Positions 28,222 to 37,157 of a stretch of DNA of 64,000 bases are shown piece by piece. The notes under the pieces were generated by a model. That model was not told the DNA's origin. It worked only from the letters and a program-made list of their open reading frames with translations, and searched no databases. The position numbers and the translations under genes were made by a program. Position 1 is the first letter of the stretch. Every line of letters starts with the position of its first letter. The stretch lies in assembly GCA_002426195.1 (NCBI GenBank), contig DIOT01000030.1, forward strand, positions 124,001 through 188,000, read 5' to 3'. This DNA is from Bacteroidales bacterium UBA5507. GTDB lineage: Bacteria > Bacteroidota > Bacteroidia > Bacteroidales > Lentimicrobiaceae.

Positions 28222-29358
28222 CTATTCAGAAAAATACTTTTCCAGTAATAATTGAGCAGCTTGATAAGGGCTATGTGTTTTTTCCCGAAGCATCCTCTCA
28301 GTTTCGCGCAACAGACTCTTTATAGCAGGATCATTATAGAAGCTATCATGTAACCTGCTGTTAATATAATCATACATTATATGCTGATTCTGATGAGAAC
28401 GTTTCTGTTCGAAATATTTGTTCTGAGTTGTAAACTCCTTATAGTTCATTAACATATCCCATATTTCATGAATTCCTTCATTTGAAATTGCCGAGCATGC
28501 AACGGTTTCAGGTCCCCATGAAGAATCAGGTTTTGGAAAGAAGTGTAATGCATTCTTAATCTGGGTCTTTGCGATCTCGGCTTTAACCTTATTATCACCA
28601 TCAGCTTTATTAACCGCAACGGCATCGGCCATTTCCATGATACCCCGTTTAATCCCCTGAAGTTCATCACCTGCTCCGGCAATCATTAACAAAAGGAAGA
28701 AATCGACCATTGAGTGAACAGCGGTTTCTGATTGGCCCACTCCTACCGTTTCAACAAATATTACATCAAATCCTGCAGCTTCACAAAGAATAATAATCTC
28801 CCTTGTCTTGCGGGCTACACCACCTAAAGAACCTGCTGAAGGACTTGGACGAATAAATGCATTTGGATTAACTGATAACTCCTCCATTCTGGTTTTATCA
28901 CCCAAAATACTTCCCTTTGATCGCGTACTACTAGGGTCAATTGCCAAAACTGCAAGTTTATGATTTAAAGAAGTAACATGAAGTCCTAGAGCTTCAATAA
29001 ATGTACTTTTTCCTGCACCGGGAACACCGGTTATTCCTAGTCTGAAAGACTTTCCTGAATGTGGCAAACATCTTGCTACTAATTCCTGGGCAATTTTCTG
29101 GTGTTCAGGTAAAGAACTTTCAAGCAGAGTAATAGCCTGACTAAATACTGTTCTATTGAAATTTATAATACCTTCATAATATTCATCAGTTGAAATCACA
29201 GTTTTCCTTCTACTCTTAAATGCTCTTACGGCTGATTCGTTTATCGATGGTGGCTGAGGAATTCCACCCCTCTCGGTCAATGCCGATGGGAGTTGGTTGT
29301 GACTATTCAAGTTTGATTTACTTTCCTGATTAACTGCCTCTTTCTGCGGTTTCTTCAT
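28222..29358 (-). CDS. meaB: methylmalonyl-CoA mutase-associated GTPase
   Basis: G-protein chaperone that gates cobalamin loading and protects methylmalonyl-CoA mutase (MeaB/ArgK family). 378 residues, slightly long because of a polar N-terminal extension of about 50 residues. Seen are the P-loop GVPGAGKSTFIEALG, the DPSSTRSKGSILGDKTRM switch region, VETVGVGQSE and VNKADGDN. No mutase gene is in the window, so the partner must be elsewhere. A TATCTTTG box (29375-29382, reverse strand) lies 16 bases before the ATG. Confidence 0.93.
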   Translation of the reverse strand: MKKPQKEAVNQESKSNLNSHNQLPSALTERGGIPQPPSINESAVRAFKSRRKTVISTDEYYEGIINFNRTVFSQAITLLESSLPEHQKIAQELVARCLPHSGKSFRLGITGVPGAGKSTFIEALGLHVTSLNHKLAVLAIDPSSTRSKGSILGDKTRMEELSVNPNAFIRPSPSAGSLGGVARKTREIIILCEAAGFDVIFVETVGVGQSETAVHSMVDFFLLLMIAGAGDELQGIKRGIMEMADAVAVNKADGDNKVKAEIAKTQIKNALHFFPKPDSSWGPETVACSAISNEGIHEIWDMLMNYKEFTTQNKYFEQKRSHQNQHIMYDYINSRLHDSFYNDPAIKSLLRETERMLREKTHSPYQAAQLLLEKYFSE

Positions 29359-29374
29359 GAATTAATGTTTAACA

Positions 29375-29382
29375 CAAAGATA
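29375..29382 (-). promoter_or_regulatory. putative -7 promoter box of meaB
   Basis: Plus-strand CAAAGATA reads TATCTTTG on the coding strand, a full TAnnTTTG match, 16 bases from the start codon, so the leader would be about 10 bases. Confidence 0.45.
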
Positions 29383-29426
29383 GCACAAACTCCTACTAGT
29401 AATCATGGTTTTACTCACAGTATTAA

Positions 29427-29900
29427 CTAATTCATTTTTGGATCGATGTAATTGTTAATCTGGCTAATAGCAACCCTGGGCTCAAGTCCTGTAAAAAGCA
29501 CTGCCATAATTCCTGGAAAATATCTATCCATTGTATATAAAGCATTAAACAGGTGCTGCTTGAACTCATATTCTTCTCCGACTTCATTTTCATAAATGAA
29601 TGAAGACTTATATCTTAGTTCACCATCGTCCATATCCATCTCAAAACCTCCGAGAATAAGGCCATAATTAGCCATAGTCAGGAATTCAGACACACGCTTT
29701 CTCCCCGATTCAGGAGCACTTACAGGTGATATTATAAATACAGCAACTATTTTATCCGGAATCCTCACATCAATAATACAATCCGTTTTGGCATGCTCAA
29801 GGGCAATAGCCATTCTGAATACTGTAATGGTAGGATCATCAACTAGAATCTGATAGTCATACCCCAAATTCTCAATTACGCTGCTAATTGTATTTACCAT
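29427..29900 (-). CDS. YbjN-domain protein
   Basis: 157 residues from ATG 29900 (another ATG at 29930 adds ten). The alpha/beta pattern with a helix-strand core (VFRMAIALEHAKTDCIIDV, KIVAVFIISP, RVSEFLTMANYGL, then GELRYKSSF) is that of the YbjN fold, related to type III secretion chaperones. No enzymatic motif is visible. It overlaps the end of the TerB-like gene, so the two are cotranscribed and perhaps translationally coupled. Function unknown. Confidence 0.65.
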   Translation of the reverse strand: MVNTISSVIENLGYDYQILVDDPTITVFRMAIALEHAKTDCIIDVRIPDKIVAVFIISPVSAPESGRKRVSEFLTMANYGLILGGFEMDMDDGELRYKSSFIYENEVGEEYEFKQHLFNALYTMDRYFPGIMAVLFTGLEPRVAISQINNYIDPKMN

Positions 29901-30303
29901 ATGGAGTAGGGTTTCGTTTATTTGGGCCAATGTCAGGAAGCTTATTTAAAGCAATCCCTTCAGTAAGTCGTTTACGTAGGTTTTTAAAGATTTCGTCAAC
30001 CATTGTGGAAAGGAAGCCTAGCTTTTTCGCAATTTTACGGGCTTCTATCTCCTCTCTTTCAGTTAGTTTACTATCAACAGCTATCAAATCTAGAATGTCA
30101 TCAAAAAGGATAAACCTTTCTACTTCACTTTTTGGCAAATCCGGTTCCCAATTTGGATTAGATTCAATAATTTCATCTATTTCAGAACCTTCAAGGCCGA
30201 TTCTAATGCCAACCTGCCTAATAAAATCTATTTCAATTTCATCAGGGTCATTGTCAGCCTGTGCAAAATATACGAGTATCTGCAGGTATTGTTTCTTATT
30301 CAT
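29884..30303 (-). CDS. TerB-like family protein
   Basis: 139 residues, all-helical, with acidic Asp-rich helices (QADNDPDEIEIDFI) followed by DLIAVDSKLTEREE, a pattern like TerB, where conserved acidic residues may bind metal. The tail is basic and polar (GPNKRNPTPYGKYN). It overlaps the YbjN-like gene downstream. The TAACTTTG box at 30314-30321 (reverse strand) leaves only a few bases of leader. The name tellurite resistance should not be taken as function; no other ter genes are near. Confidence 0.7.
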   Translation of the reverse strand: MNKKQYLQILVYFAQADNDPDEIEIDFIRQVGIRIGLEGSEIDEIIESNPNWEPDLPKSEVERFILFDDILDLIAVDSKLTEREEIEARKIAKKLGFLSTMVDEIFKNLRKRLTEGIALNKLPDIGPNKRNPTPYGKYN

Positions 30304-30313
30304 GGTAAATTAA

Positions 30314-30321
30314 CAAAGTTA
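30314..30321 (-). promoter_or_regulatory. putative -7 promoter box of the TerB-like/YbjN-like operon
   Basis: Plus-strand CAAAGTTA reads TAACTTTG on the coding strand, 10 bases before the ATG. The mRNA would be nearly leaderless. Confidence 0.42.
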
Positions 30322-30438
30322 GCAAAATTTTGTCACAGTGAAGACTGGACTATCTGCTAATGGATTTAATAAAATGATGCCTCAATTTAGAAAAATATAT
30401 TTACTTTTACGCGTCAAAAAAAAATGTGACTTACCTGT

Positions 30439-31566
30439 ATGACAATAGGAATACTCAAAGAAATTGAAGGCGAAAATAGAGTAGCCATGTTACCCGAAGG
30501 GGTTGCAGCACTAGTAAAACTGAAGACAGAAGTGTTGGTTGAATCCGGTGCAGGTGCCAGATCATTTGCTTCTGACAAAGAATATGAAGAAGCAGGTGCA
30601 AAGATAGCCAGCCGCACCAATGTTATCAATGATTCTGATGTCCTTATTCAGATACAGCCACCAAGTAGAAATGACATTGATGCATTCAGATCGGAGCAGG
30701 TTATCCTCTCTGTTTTGAATCCTTATTTCAACGCACCACTAGTCAAGCTACTGGCTGATAAAAATATTACTGCATTCAGCATGGATATTGTACCACGCAC
30801 CACACGTGCGCAGGCAATGGATATCTTGTCATCAATGGCGACTGTCGCCGGATATAAAGCAGTATTAACAGCTGCCAATACGCTGCCAAAGTTCTTTCCA
30901 ATGTTTATGACTGCAGCTGGCACAATAAAGCCTGCTAACATGCTTATTCTAGGGGCAGGTGTGGCTGGACTTCAATCTATAGCCACTGCACGTAAACTTG
31001 GTGCAGTAGTTTATGTTTTCGATGTACGGGCTGCTGTCAAAGAAGAAGTGATGGGTCTGGGAGGCAAATTTGTGGAAGTGGAAGGAGCAATAGACGATAA
31101 ATCTGCCGGAGGTTATGCCGTTGAGCAAACAGAAGAATTCAAAGCCAGACAAGCCAAAGCAATACATGACCAAGCCGTTAAGTCTGACGTAATAATCTGT
31201 ACTGCCCAAATCCCTGGAAAACGTGCACCTCTTTTGATAAGAAAAGAAACCGTTGAATCCATGAGACCAGGTTCTGTAATAATCGATCTTGCAGCTTCAA
31301 CTGGTGGCAACTGTGAGCTTACAAAAGATAATGATATTGTAGTTCATAATGATATCAAGATTATCGGCAACTCACAGCTTCCAACTGATATGCCGACAGA
31401 TGCTAGCAGAATGTTTGGCAAGAATATTATTAACTTCCTTAAACTCATAATCACAAAAGATGGCACTCTTAATCTGAACTGGGAAGATGATTTGGTTAAA
31501 GGAACAGCCGTAGCTCATAATCATCAAATAGTAAACGAGAGGGTTAAACTTTCAATCCAATCATAA
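30439..31566 (+). CDS. pntAA: NAD(P) transhydrogenase subunit alpha part 1 (NAD-binding domain I)
   Basis: Soluble NAD(H)-binding subunit of the proton-translocating transhydrogenase, 375 residues. Seen are the alanine-dehydrogenase-like start IGILKEIEGENRVAMLPEG, the nucleotide-binding LILGAGVAGLQSIATARKLGA, the mobile loop region and PGSVIIDLAASTGGN. The enzyme uses the proton motive force to make NADPH from NADH and NADP+. The alpha chain is split into two genes (this one and pntAB), as in Rhodospirillum. A strong hairpin follows the stop, before pntAB. Confidence 0.94.
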   Translation: MTIGILKEIEGENRVAMLPEGVAALVKLKTEVLVESGAGARSFASDKEYEEAGAKIASRTNVINDSDVLIQIQPPSRNDIDAFRSEQVILSVLNPYFNAPLVKLLADKNITAFSMDIVPRTTRAQAMDILSSMATVAGYKAVLTAANTLPKFFPMFMTAAGTIKPANMLILGAGVAGLQSIATARKLGAVVYVFDVRAAVKEEVMGLGGKFVEVEGAIDDKSAGGYAVEQTEEFKARQAKAIHDQAVKSDVIICTAQIPGKRAPLLIRKETVESMRPGSVIIDLAASTGGNCELTKDNDIVVHNDIKIIGNSQLPTDMPTDASRMFGKNIINFLKLIITKDGTLNLNWEDDLVKGTAVAHNHQIVNERVKLSIQS

Positions 31567-31573
31567 TTTCTTG

Positions 31574-31602
31574 AAGAGACAAGCTTATGCTTGTCTCTTT
31601 TT
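31574..31602 (+). terminator. perfect intrinsic-terminator-like hairpin between pntAA and pntAB
   Basis: An 11-base perfect stem AAGAGACAAGC / GCTTGTCTCTT with loop TTAT runs straight into TTTTTATAT. It has full intrinsic-terminator form, but lies in the 62-base gap inside an operon, so it is more likely a partial terminator or an mRNA-stabilising 3' end that sets the ratio of the soluble alpha-1 subunit to the membrane subunits. Confidence 0.75.
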
Positions 31603-31628
31603 ATATAAAAAATATACAATTAAGCTAT

Positions 31629-31937
31629 ATGACAGATATAATGCAATTTTTCTGGGATAACAAAGATTTGATATTCATTATCATCCTTTCAGTTTACTTG
31701 GGTATAGAAGTAATCTCACATGTACCCGCAGTTCTTCATACACCCCTTATGTCAGGTAGTAATGCCATACATGGAGTTGTTATAATTGGAGCCATTATAG
31801 TAATGGGACATGCCGAAGATAATGTTCTTGCACTCATACTTGGGTTCATCGCTGTAATTCTAGGGACCCTGAATGTAGTAGGTGGCTTTGTTGTTACCAA
31901 TAGAATGCTCGAAATGTTTAAGAAAAAGAAAAAGTAG
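31629..31937 (+). CDS. pntAB: NAD(P) transhydrogenase subunit alpha part 2 (membrane domain II)
   Basis: 102 residues with about three to four membrane helices (LIFIIILSVYLGIEVI, HGVVIIGAIIVMG, LALILGFIAVILGTLNVVGGF) and a basic KKKKK C-terminus, forming part of the proton channel with PntB. The ATG at 31629 is chosen over ATG 31587, because the latter lies inside the terminator-like hairpin and the added residues are not family-like. Nine bases separate it from pntB. Confidence 0.92.
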   Translation: MTDIMQFFWDNKDLIFIIILSVYLGIEVISHVPAVLHTPLMSGSNAIHGVVIIGAIIVMGHAEDNVLALILGFIAVILGTLNVVGGFVVTNRMLEMFKKKKK

Positions 31938-31946
31938 GAGAATACA

Positions 31947-33374
31947 ATGGAAGTAATTTATTCGATACAGAATTCAATCTTGGAGCTATCATACCTTGTA
32001 GCTTCAGTATTGTTCATATTAGGTCTAAAGAAATTAAGCCATCCTGATACAGCAAGGGCTGGGAATTTGTGGGCAGCAGCAGGAATGGCTGCTGCTATAC
32101 TATTTACTGTCCTTTTTCACAAGATGGATGGGAAACCCATTGGAAATATTGGATGGATACTAACTGCACTTGCAATCGGATCTTTTATAGGCTGGTATGC
32201 ATCGGTAAAAGTTAAAATGACTGCAATGCCACAAATGGTATCAATTTTCAATGGGATGGGAGGAGCCTGTGCTGCCCTTATTTCACTTATGGAGTTTCCC
32301 CATCTGCAGGGCAATCTTGTTGGTGAAGCGCATATGTTTAACGGACCTGCAATAGCTATATTGCTTGGACTAATGATTGGTAGCGTTTCATTTGCAGGTA
32401 GTATGATTGCATTCCTGAAACTAGATGGAAGACTTGGAGATGTGAAGAATCCCACATTAAGGGTTATTAATCTCACTTTTCTCATTCTCCTGGTAGTAGC
32501 ACTTGTATTAATTATGCTTATGGAACCAGTTGCAGGGCGAAATTGGCCAATCTATCTCTTTACACTTGCTGCACTAATATATGGAGTTACTTTCGTAATG
32601 CCGATAGGCGGAGCCGATATGCCCGTCGTAATCTCACTTCTGAATTCCTTCACTGGTGTTGCAGCAGCTATGGGTGGCTTCCTTTACAGCAACCAAGCAA
32701 TGCTGACCGGAGGTATCCTGGTCGGTTCTGCTGGAACCATACTCACCATCCTCATGTGCAAAGCAATGAACAGATCTCTTATTAATGTAATAATAGGTGC
32801 ATTTGGTGGACATGAAGGTGTTGGTACAGAAGCAACTGATAAAACTGTTAAAGAGATATCCCTCAGTGATGCAGCAGTACTATTAAGCTACTCACAAAAA
32901 GTATATATAGTTCCTGGATACGGGCTTGCTGTTGCTCAAGCACAACATTTATGTCATGAGCTTGATACATTACTCAATGGCAAAGGAGTTGAAGTAAAAT
33001 ATGCTATTCATCCAGTTGCAGGTCGTATGCCGGGTCACATGAATGTTCTTTTAGCTGAAGCCGATGTACCATATGATAAACTTGTTGAAATGGAAGATGC
33101 CAACAACGAGATGTCGAATACCGATGTGGTTATTGTAATAGGTGCAAATGACGTAGTTAATCCTGCCGCTGAAGATGATCCATCAAGTCCAATATTTGGT
33201 ATGCCGATTATAAAAGCCCAGGATGCTAGAAACATAATTGTAATGAAAAGAAGTATGGCTGCAGGATATGCTGCCATTCCCAATAATCTTTTCTATCATC
33301 CTAAAAACAGAATGCTATTTGGGGATGCTAAAGCTACATTACAAAAGTTAGTGGCAGAAATTAAAAGCTTGTAG
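31947..33374 (+). CDS. pntB: NAD(P) transhydrogenase subunit beta
   Basis: 475 residues: the N-terminal half has about eight or nine membrane helices that complete the proton channel, and the C-terminal domain III binds NADP(H). Domain III is recognised by VPGYGLAVAQAQH, AIHPVAGRMPGHMNVLLAEA, IVIGANDVVNPAA, and PIIKAQDARNIIVMKRSM. The length is normal and the end of the operon is followed by the tRNA-Lys gene after 63 bases. Confidence 0.95.
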   Translation: MEVIYSIQNSILELSYLVASVLFILGLKKLSHPDTARAGNLWAAAGMAAAILFTVLFHKMDGKPIGNIGWILTALAIGSFIGWYASVKVKMTAMPQMVSIFNGMGGACAALISLMEFPHLQGNLVGEAHMFNGPAIAILLGLMIGSVSFAGSMIAFLKLDGRLGDVKNPTLRVINLTFLILLVVALVLIMLMEPVAGRNWPIYLFTLAALIYGVTFVMPIGGADMPVVISLLNSFTGVAAAMGGFLYSNQAMLTGGILVGSAGTILTILMCKAMNRSLINVIIGAFGGHEGVGTEATDKTVKEISLSDAAVLLSYSQKVYIVPGYGLAVAQAQHLCHELDTLLNGKGVEVKYAIHPVAGRMPGHMNVLLAEADVPYDKLVEMEDANNEMSNTDVVIVIGANDVVNPAAEDDPSSPIFGMPIIKAQDARNIIVMKRSMAAGYAAIPNNLFYHPKNRMLFGDAKATLQKLVAEIKSL

Positions 33375-33413
33375 AAAATTTGATGAAAAAATGGCTGTAA
33401 GGAATAATTTTTG

Positions 33414-33421
33414 TACCTTTG
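33414..33421 (+). promoter_or_regulatory. putative -7 promoter box of tRNA-Lys
   Basis: TACCTTTG is a full TAnnTTTG match ending 16 bases before the tRNA 5' end. No well-spaced TTG -33 element is seen, so the tRNA may also be read from the pnt operon. Confidence 0.5.
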
Positions 33422-33437
33422 CAGCCGCTAAAAAGAA

Positions 33438-33510
33438 CTCTCCGTAGCTCAGCTGGTAGAGCAATTGACTCTTAATCAATGGGTCACAGGTTCGAGCCCT
33501 GTCGGGGAGA
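33438..33510 (+). tRNA. tRNA-Lys (anticodon CTT)
   Basis: A 73-nt cloverleaf without encoded CCA. The acceptor arms CTCTCCG and CGGGGAG pair with one G-U and discriminator A at 33510. The D arm is GCTC...GAGC, the anticodon arm ATTGA-CTCTTAA-TCAAT, the variable loop GGGTC and the T arm ACAGG-TTCGAGC-CCTGT. The anticodon CTT is at 33471-33473 and reads AAG lysine codons. A strong hairpin terminator follows six bases downstream. Confidence 0.97.
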
Positions 33511-33515
33511 CAACT

Positions 33516-33553
33516 AAAAAACCGTTCACTGTAACCGTGAACGGTTTTTTTTT
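33516..33553 (+). terminator. intrinsic terminator after tRNA-Lys
   Basis: A perfect stem AAAAAACCGTTCAC / GTGAACGGTTTTTT with a 7-base loop (TGTAACC) runs into a T tract. The A/T-rich symmetry suggests it could work in both directions, but no gene on the minus strand ends here. Confidence 0.88.
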
Positions 33554-33568
33554 CAATATCTTTAGCCC

Positions 33569-35299
33569 ATGAATCATGCAGCAGAGAGAAAGGAAGTCTG
33601 GCTTAAAGCTTCTGTCATCGGTACCACCTGGGCTGCTTCTGAAATAATTCTTGGAAGCTTCCTTCACAATCTGCACATTCCGTTTAAAGGTAATATTCTC
33701 ACCGCTATTGGTGTTATACTACTTATTTCTGCCAGTTATAAGTGGAAGGACAGAGGGCTATTTTGGAGGAGCGGAGTTGTATGTGCCATGATGAAAACTA
33801 TGTCGCCAAGTGCGGTCATTTTTGGTCCCATGGTTGCTATCCTAATGGAATCATTGCTTTTCCAGTTCTCCGTTCGGGTTTTTGGCCGCAATATCACTGG
33901 CTATATTTTCGGTTCCATCCTTGCCATGTCATGGGTGTTTTTTCAAAAAATTGCAAATCTCCTAATTTATTATGGTAACAACATCGTCGATATATACAAA
34001 GGTCTGCTATATTTCATCCAAAAAGAACTTAACATCACCACGCCCCTTTTTTGGGAGCTGCTTATCGCTTTACTTTCTCTATATGTAATATTAGGGACTA
34101 TCACAGCACTCTTTGGAATAAGAACCGCGAGAACTCTTAATACAAGAGATAATAACAGCAACAAAGCCTACTATAAAATTGGAGACAATCTAAGCCCAAC
34201 TACTCATATTTCTCAATCATTTAAGTATTCAATTGTCTGGCTAACTTTCTCTCTGATTACGATGATAGTATTATTATACTTTAACAGCAATTATAATATA
34301 TTAGTATGGCTTCCCACTACTATTGTAGTCATTATTATTTGGGTCTCAAGATACAAACGCGCAATGAGACAAATTTTAAGACCCCGTTTTTGGATCTCTT
34401 TCATGATTATCACCCTCCTTGCTACTATTACGATCAGTTATCTGAATGGTGGCAAGAGCGATCTTATTTCAGGACTAATTACAGGTGTTAAAATGAATTT
34501 TCGGGCAGCCGTTATATTTATAGGTTTCTCTGTTTTGGGTACTGAACTTTACAATCCAACTATCAGAGAAAAGATCAGAAATAGCTGGCTGAAAAATGCC
34601 GGGCAAGCTTTTGAAATAGCTTTTGAGTCATTGCCAGAATTAATTAAGATTCTTCCAGATGCTAGTAGTTTCATAAGAAAACCAGGTGAAGTTATTAGAC
34701 TTCTATTTACCATTGCCGATAGCCGCATTACCTCTATCTTGAGAAACAATAATGAACATGTAGCTGAAGTTTTCATCATTTCCGGTACTATTGAAGAAGG
34801 AAAGACAACCTTGCTTAATAAAATTGCCGATGAATTACGATTGAACAACATTAGTATTGATGGATTCACAAGTCCCCGGGTTTTTGACGGTAAAGAAACT
34901 ATTGGATATAATATCAAACCATTAACTACAGGGCGTGAGATTAAATTTCTCAGAATGGGTGAAATACAGACTCTGGATAAGCAAATTGGCAGGTTTAGAA
35001 TTCAACCTGAAGGTCTGGAGGAAGGTATCGGGATTCTTAGAAATTGCACGACAGCAGAAGTGGTTATAGTTGATGAAGTTGGTCGTCTTGAGATTGAGGG
35101 TCGTGGATGGGATATTGGAATTAAAAAAATCCTGTATGAAAACTCTGTGGTAATCATGAGCGTTAGAGAAGAATTTATAGCTGATATGACAACATACTAT
35201 AACATTAGAAATTACAATGTTGTGAAATTACCAGTTTCAGATGAGGCATTCAGAAATATTATTAAAAGAATTAATCTAATTACTGTCTCATCGCATTAA
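33569..35299 (+). CDS. polytopic membrane protein fused to a THEP1-like nucleoside-triphosphatase domain
   Basis: 576 residues in two parts. Residues 1 to about 340 hold about eight hydrophobic segments. The first group (ASEIILGSFLHNLHIPFKGN onwards) resembles the substrate-binding S component of ECF transporters, and the later group with a long amphipathic stretch (IRNSWLKNAGQAFEIAFESL) recalls an ECF T-like coupling region. Residues from about 400 form a P-loop NTPase of the THEP1 type, with Walker A GTIEEGKTT (G406, K412) and Walker B VVIVDEVG (D502, E503). The start follows the tRNA terminator by 15 bases. The ECF relation is my inference from pattern; the NTPase assignment is firm. No ECF ATPase genes are near. 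Confidence 0.75.
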   Translation: MNHAAERKEVWLKASVIGTTWAASEIILGSFLHNLHIPFKGNILTAIGVILLISASYKWKDRGLFWRSGVVCAMMKTMSPSAVIFGPMVAILMESLLFQFSVRVFGRNITGYIFGSILAMSWVFFQKIANLLIYYGNNIVDIYKGLLYFIQKELNITTPLFWELLIALLSLYVILGTITALFGIRTARTLNTRDNNSNKAYYKIGDNLSPTTHISQSFKYSIVWLTFSLITMIVLLYFNSNYNILVWLPTTIVVIIIWVSRYKRAMRQILRPRFWISFMIITLLATITISYLNGGKSDLISGLITGVKMNFRAAVIFIGFSVLGTELYNPTIREKIRNSWLKNAGQAFEIAFESLPELIKILPDASSFIRKPGEVIRLLFTIADSRITSILRNNNEHVAEVFIISGTIEEGKTTLLNKIADELRLNNISIDGFTSPRVFDGKETIGYNIKPLTTGREIKFLRMGEIQTLDKQIGRFRIQPEGLEEGIGILRNCTTAEVVIVDEVGRLEIEGRGWDIGIKKILYENSVVIMSVREEFIADMTTYYNIRNYNVVKLPVSDEAFRNIIKRINLITVSSH

Positions 35300-35365
35300 G
35301 CTATGGTTTCTCATTTCATGGACGATACGTTTGGATATCAAATTTACTCAAAATAAATGCATTGT

Positions 35366-35695
35366 TTATTTTACTTCAAAGATAGATCCAACTCTCTTAT
35401 AGTTCAGCTTCCCATAATAATTGTCAACATCGGACATGACATAGATTTCTAGCCCAGGATAATCAAGATGGAGGCATTCCATCAATTTTTTACCTAAGTG
35501 CCTACCCCTGTAATCAGCCCTTACCAACAAGTCGCAAACATAAATGCAAAATCCCCAATCTTCAAGTGAACGGGAATATCCTAAAATTTCGCCTTTCTCT
35601 TCAGCAACGTATGCATAATCCCAATCTTCTTCATTTTCAATCATCCTAAGAAGGGATGCTTCGTCAGTCTGTTTGTTGTACCTTCTTACTTCCAT
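35366..35695 (-). CDS. GNAT family N-acetyltransferase
   Basis: 109 residues from ATG 35695 (the longer frame up to 35743 adds a poorly coded stretch). Acetyl-CoA-binding segment CDLLVRADYRGRHLGKKLME carries the R/Q-x-x-G-x-G/A loop, followed by DYPGLEIYVMSDVDNYYGKLNY near the C-terminus. Substrate unknown. It is convergent with the NTPase-fusion gene, 66 bases apart. TAGTTTTG at 35754-35761 (reverse strand) could serve as its -7 box. Confidence 0.8.
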   Translation of the reverse strand: MEVRRYNKQTDEASLLRMIENEEDWDYAYVAEEKGEILGYSRSLEDWGFCIYVCDLLVRADYRGRHLGKKLMECLHLDYPGLEIYVMSDVDNYYGKLNYKRVGSIFEVK

Positions 35696-35888
35696 AATTA
35701 ATGAATTTTGTATGCACAATTTACTCAAATTATTCTTAATCATTCAAAAAGGTCAAAACTAAAATCACCATTTAGAGCTAAATTGACAATACATGCACTT
35801 AAATTAACAAAGACATTTTGGCTGCCTTTTGTTATTAAATATATTGAGTCAATTATATTCGTCGATACCTACTAAAGAAAAAGATATC

Positions 35889-37118
35889 ATGAAATTACTA
35901 CTGATTGGACTAGTATTCTGTTTAGTGTTTATATCTTGTAATAATGGCACCACTTCTGCTAACCGGATTGAAACAAGCAGTGGGGAGCCTGTTGAATCAA
36001 GAAAGCCTAATACCGATTACAAACCAGCATTCGAAGGACAAACGAGAATTGGAGGTGTTATAACCTCCACTCCTTACGAAGGAAGAGTAATAACTCGCTC
36101 ATTAAGCTCTCCCTGGGGAATAGTTCCACTTCCCGATGGCAGGTTGCTGATAACTGAAAAAAAAGGTAACATGGTAATTGTTGATCCTCTAAGTGGTTAT
36201 TTAAGTGGCCCTATCAGAGGAATACCAGAAGTTGATGATAGAGGCCAAGGGGGGCTTTTGGGATTAGTATTAGACCCCGAGTTTTTGTCGAATAGGATGA
36301 TATACTGGGTATTTTCAGAAAAGGTAGCCGAAGGCAATCACACGGCAGTTGCAAAAGGTAGATTATCAAATGATGAAAAAACAATTGAGAATGTGAAAGT
36401 CATCTATCGTGCCTTACCAACCTACGAAGGTACGTTACATTATGGAGGGCGAGCAATTTTTGATAAAGAAGGAAATTTATTTATAAGCACAGGAGAACGT
36501 TCAGATATAGAAACCCGTTCACAAGCACAATATCTAAATTCAGCATTGGGAAAAATACTTCGCATCACAAAAGAAGGAAAACCTGTTTCAGGAAATCCAT
36601 TTGAGAGTCTGCCAAATGCATTGCCAGAAATCTATAGTTACGGGCACCGAAATATACAAGGATTAGATTTTCATCCTGAAACCGGTGAGTTATGGAGTAG
36701 TGAATTTGGCCCACTTGGCGGGGATGAGCTTAATTTGATTAATAAAGGAGCCAATTATGGCTGGCCAATAATTACCTATGGACTCGAATACAATGGGAAT
36801 GCCATCGGTAATCCACCAATTCAAGTACGTGAAGGGTTGGAACAACCTGTTTATTATTGGGATCCAGTATTGTCCCCTAGTGGTATGAAATTCTATACAG
36901 GAGAAAATATTCCAGAATGGAAAAACAATCTGTTTATAACCGGATTAAACAGTAATCATATTGCCCGAATCATAATAAAAAATAATAAAGTAGTGGGTGA
37001 AGAACGCATATTATCAGGTGAAAGTCAACGGTTCCGAGATATAACTATGGGACTAGATGGCGCACTATATACTATAACCGATCAAGGTCGATTATATAAA
37101 ATAGATAAAAAACGATAG
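35889..37118 (+). CDS. PQQ-dependent sugar dehydrogenase-type lipoprotein (soluble aldose dehydrogenase/YliI family)
   Basis: 409 residues starting MKLLLIGLVFCLVF with a lipobox at ISCNN, so it is predicted to be lipid-anchored in the periplasm or outer membrane. The fold is the six-bladed GSDH beta-propeller: SSPWGIVPLPDG, the active-site segment GQGGLLGLVLDPEF, HYGGRAIFDKEGNLFIS, YGHRNIQGLDFHPETG and GGDELNLINKGANYGWP. Members oxidise aldoses and use PQQ with Ca2+. ATG 35889 is chosen since the signal peptide begins there. The downstream gene encodes a TonB receptor 39 bases away, which looks like a PQQ uptake receptor. Confidence 0.88.
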   Translation: MKLLLIGLVFCLVFISCNNGTTSANRIETSSGEPVESRKPNTDYKPAFEGQTRIGGVITSTPYEGRVITRSLSSPWGIVPLPDGRLLITEKKGNMVIVDPLSGYLSGPIRGIPEVDDRGQGGLLGLVLDPEFLSNRMIYWVFSEKVAEGNHTAVAKGRLSNDEKTIENVKVIYRALPTYEGTLHYGGRAIFDKEGNLFISTGERSDIETRSQAQYLNSALGKILRITKEGKPVSGNPFESLPNALPEIYSYGHRNIQGLDFHPETGELWSSEFGPLGGDELNLINKGANYGWPIITYGLEYNGNAIGNPPIQVREGLEQPVYYWDPVLSPSGMKFYTGENIPEWKNNLFITGLNSNHIARIIIKNNKVVGEERILSGESQRFRDITMGLDGALYTITDQGRLYKIDKKR

Positions 37119-37157
37119 TCTCCATCTTACAATTCCTATTTAAGGAAATCACAGGAA

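Noticed and set aside
29888..30313. A 141-codon frame on the plus strand opposite the TerB-like gene
   Set aside because: Antisense to a better gene with family similarity; its Ser/Arg/Ile-rich product looks like a mirrored coding strand.
33476..33676. A minus-strand frame across the tRNA and its terminator
   Set aside because: It covers tRNA-Lys and the hairpin; not a plausible gene.
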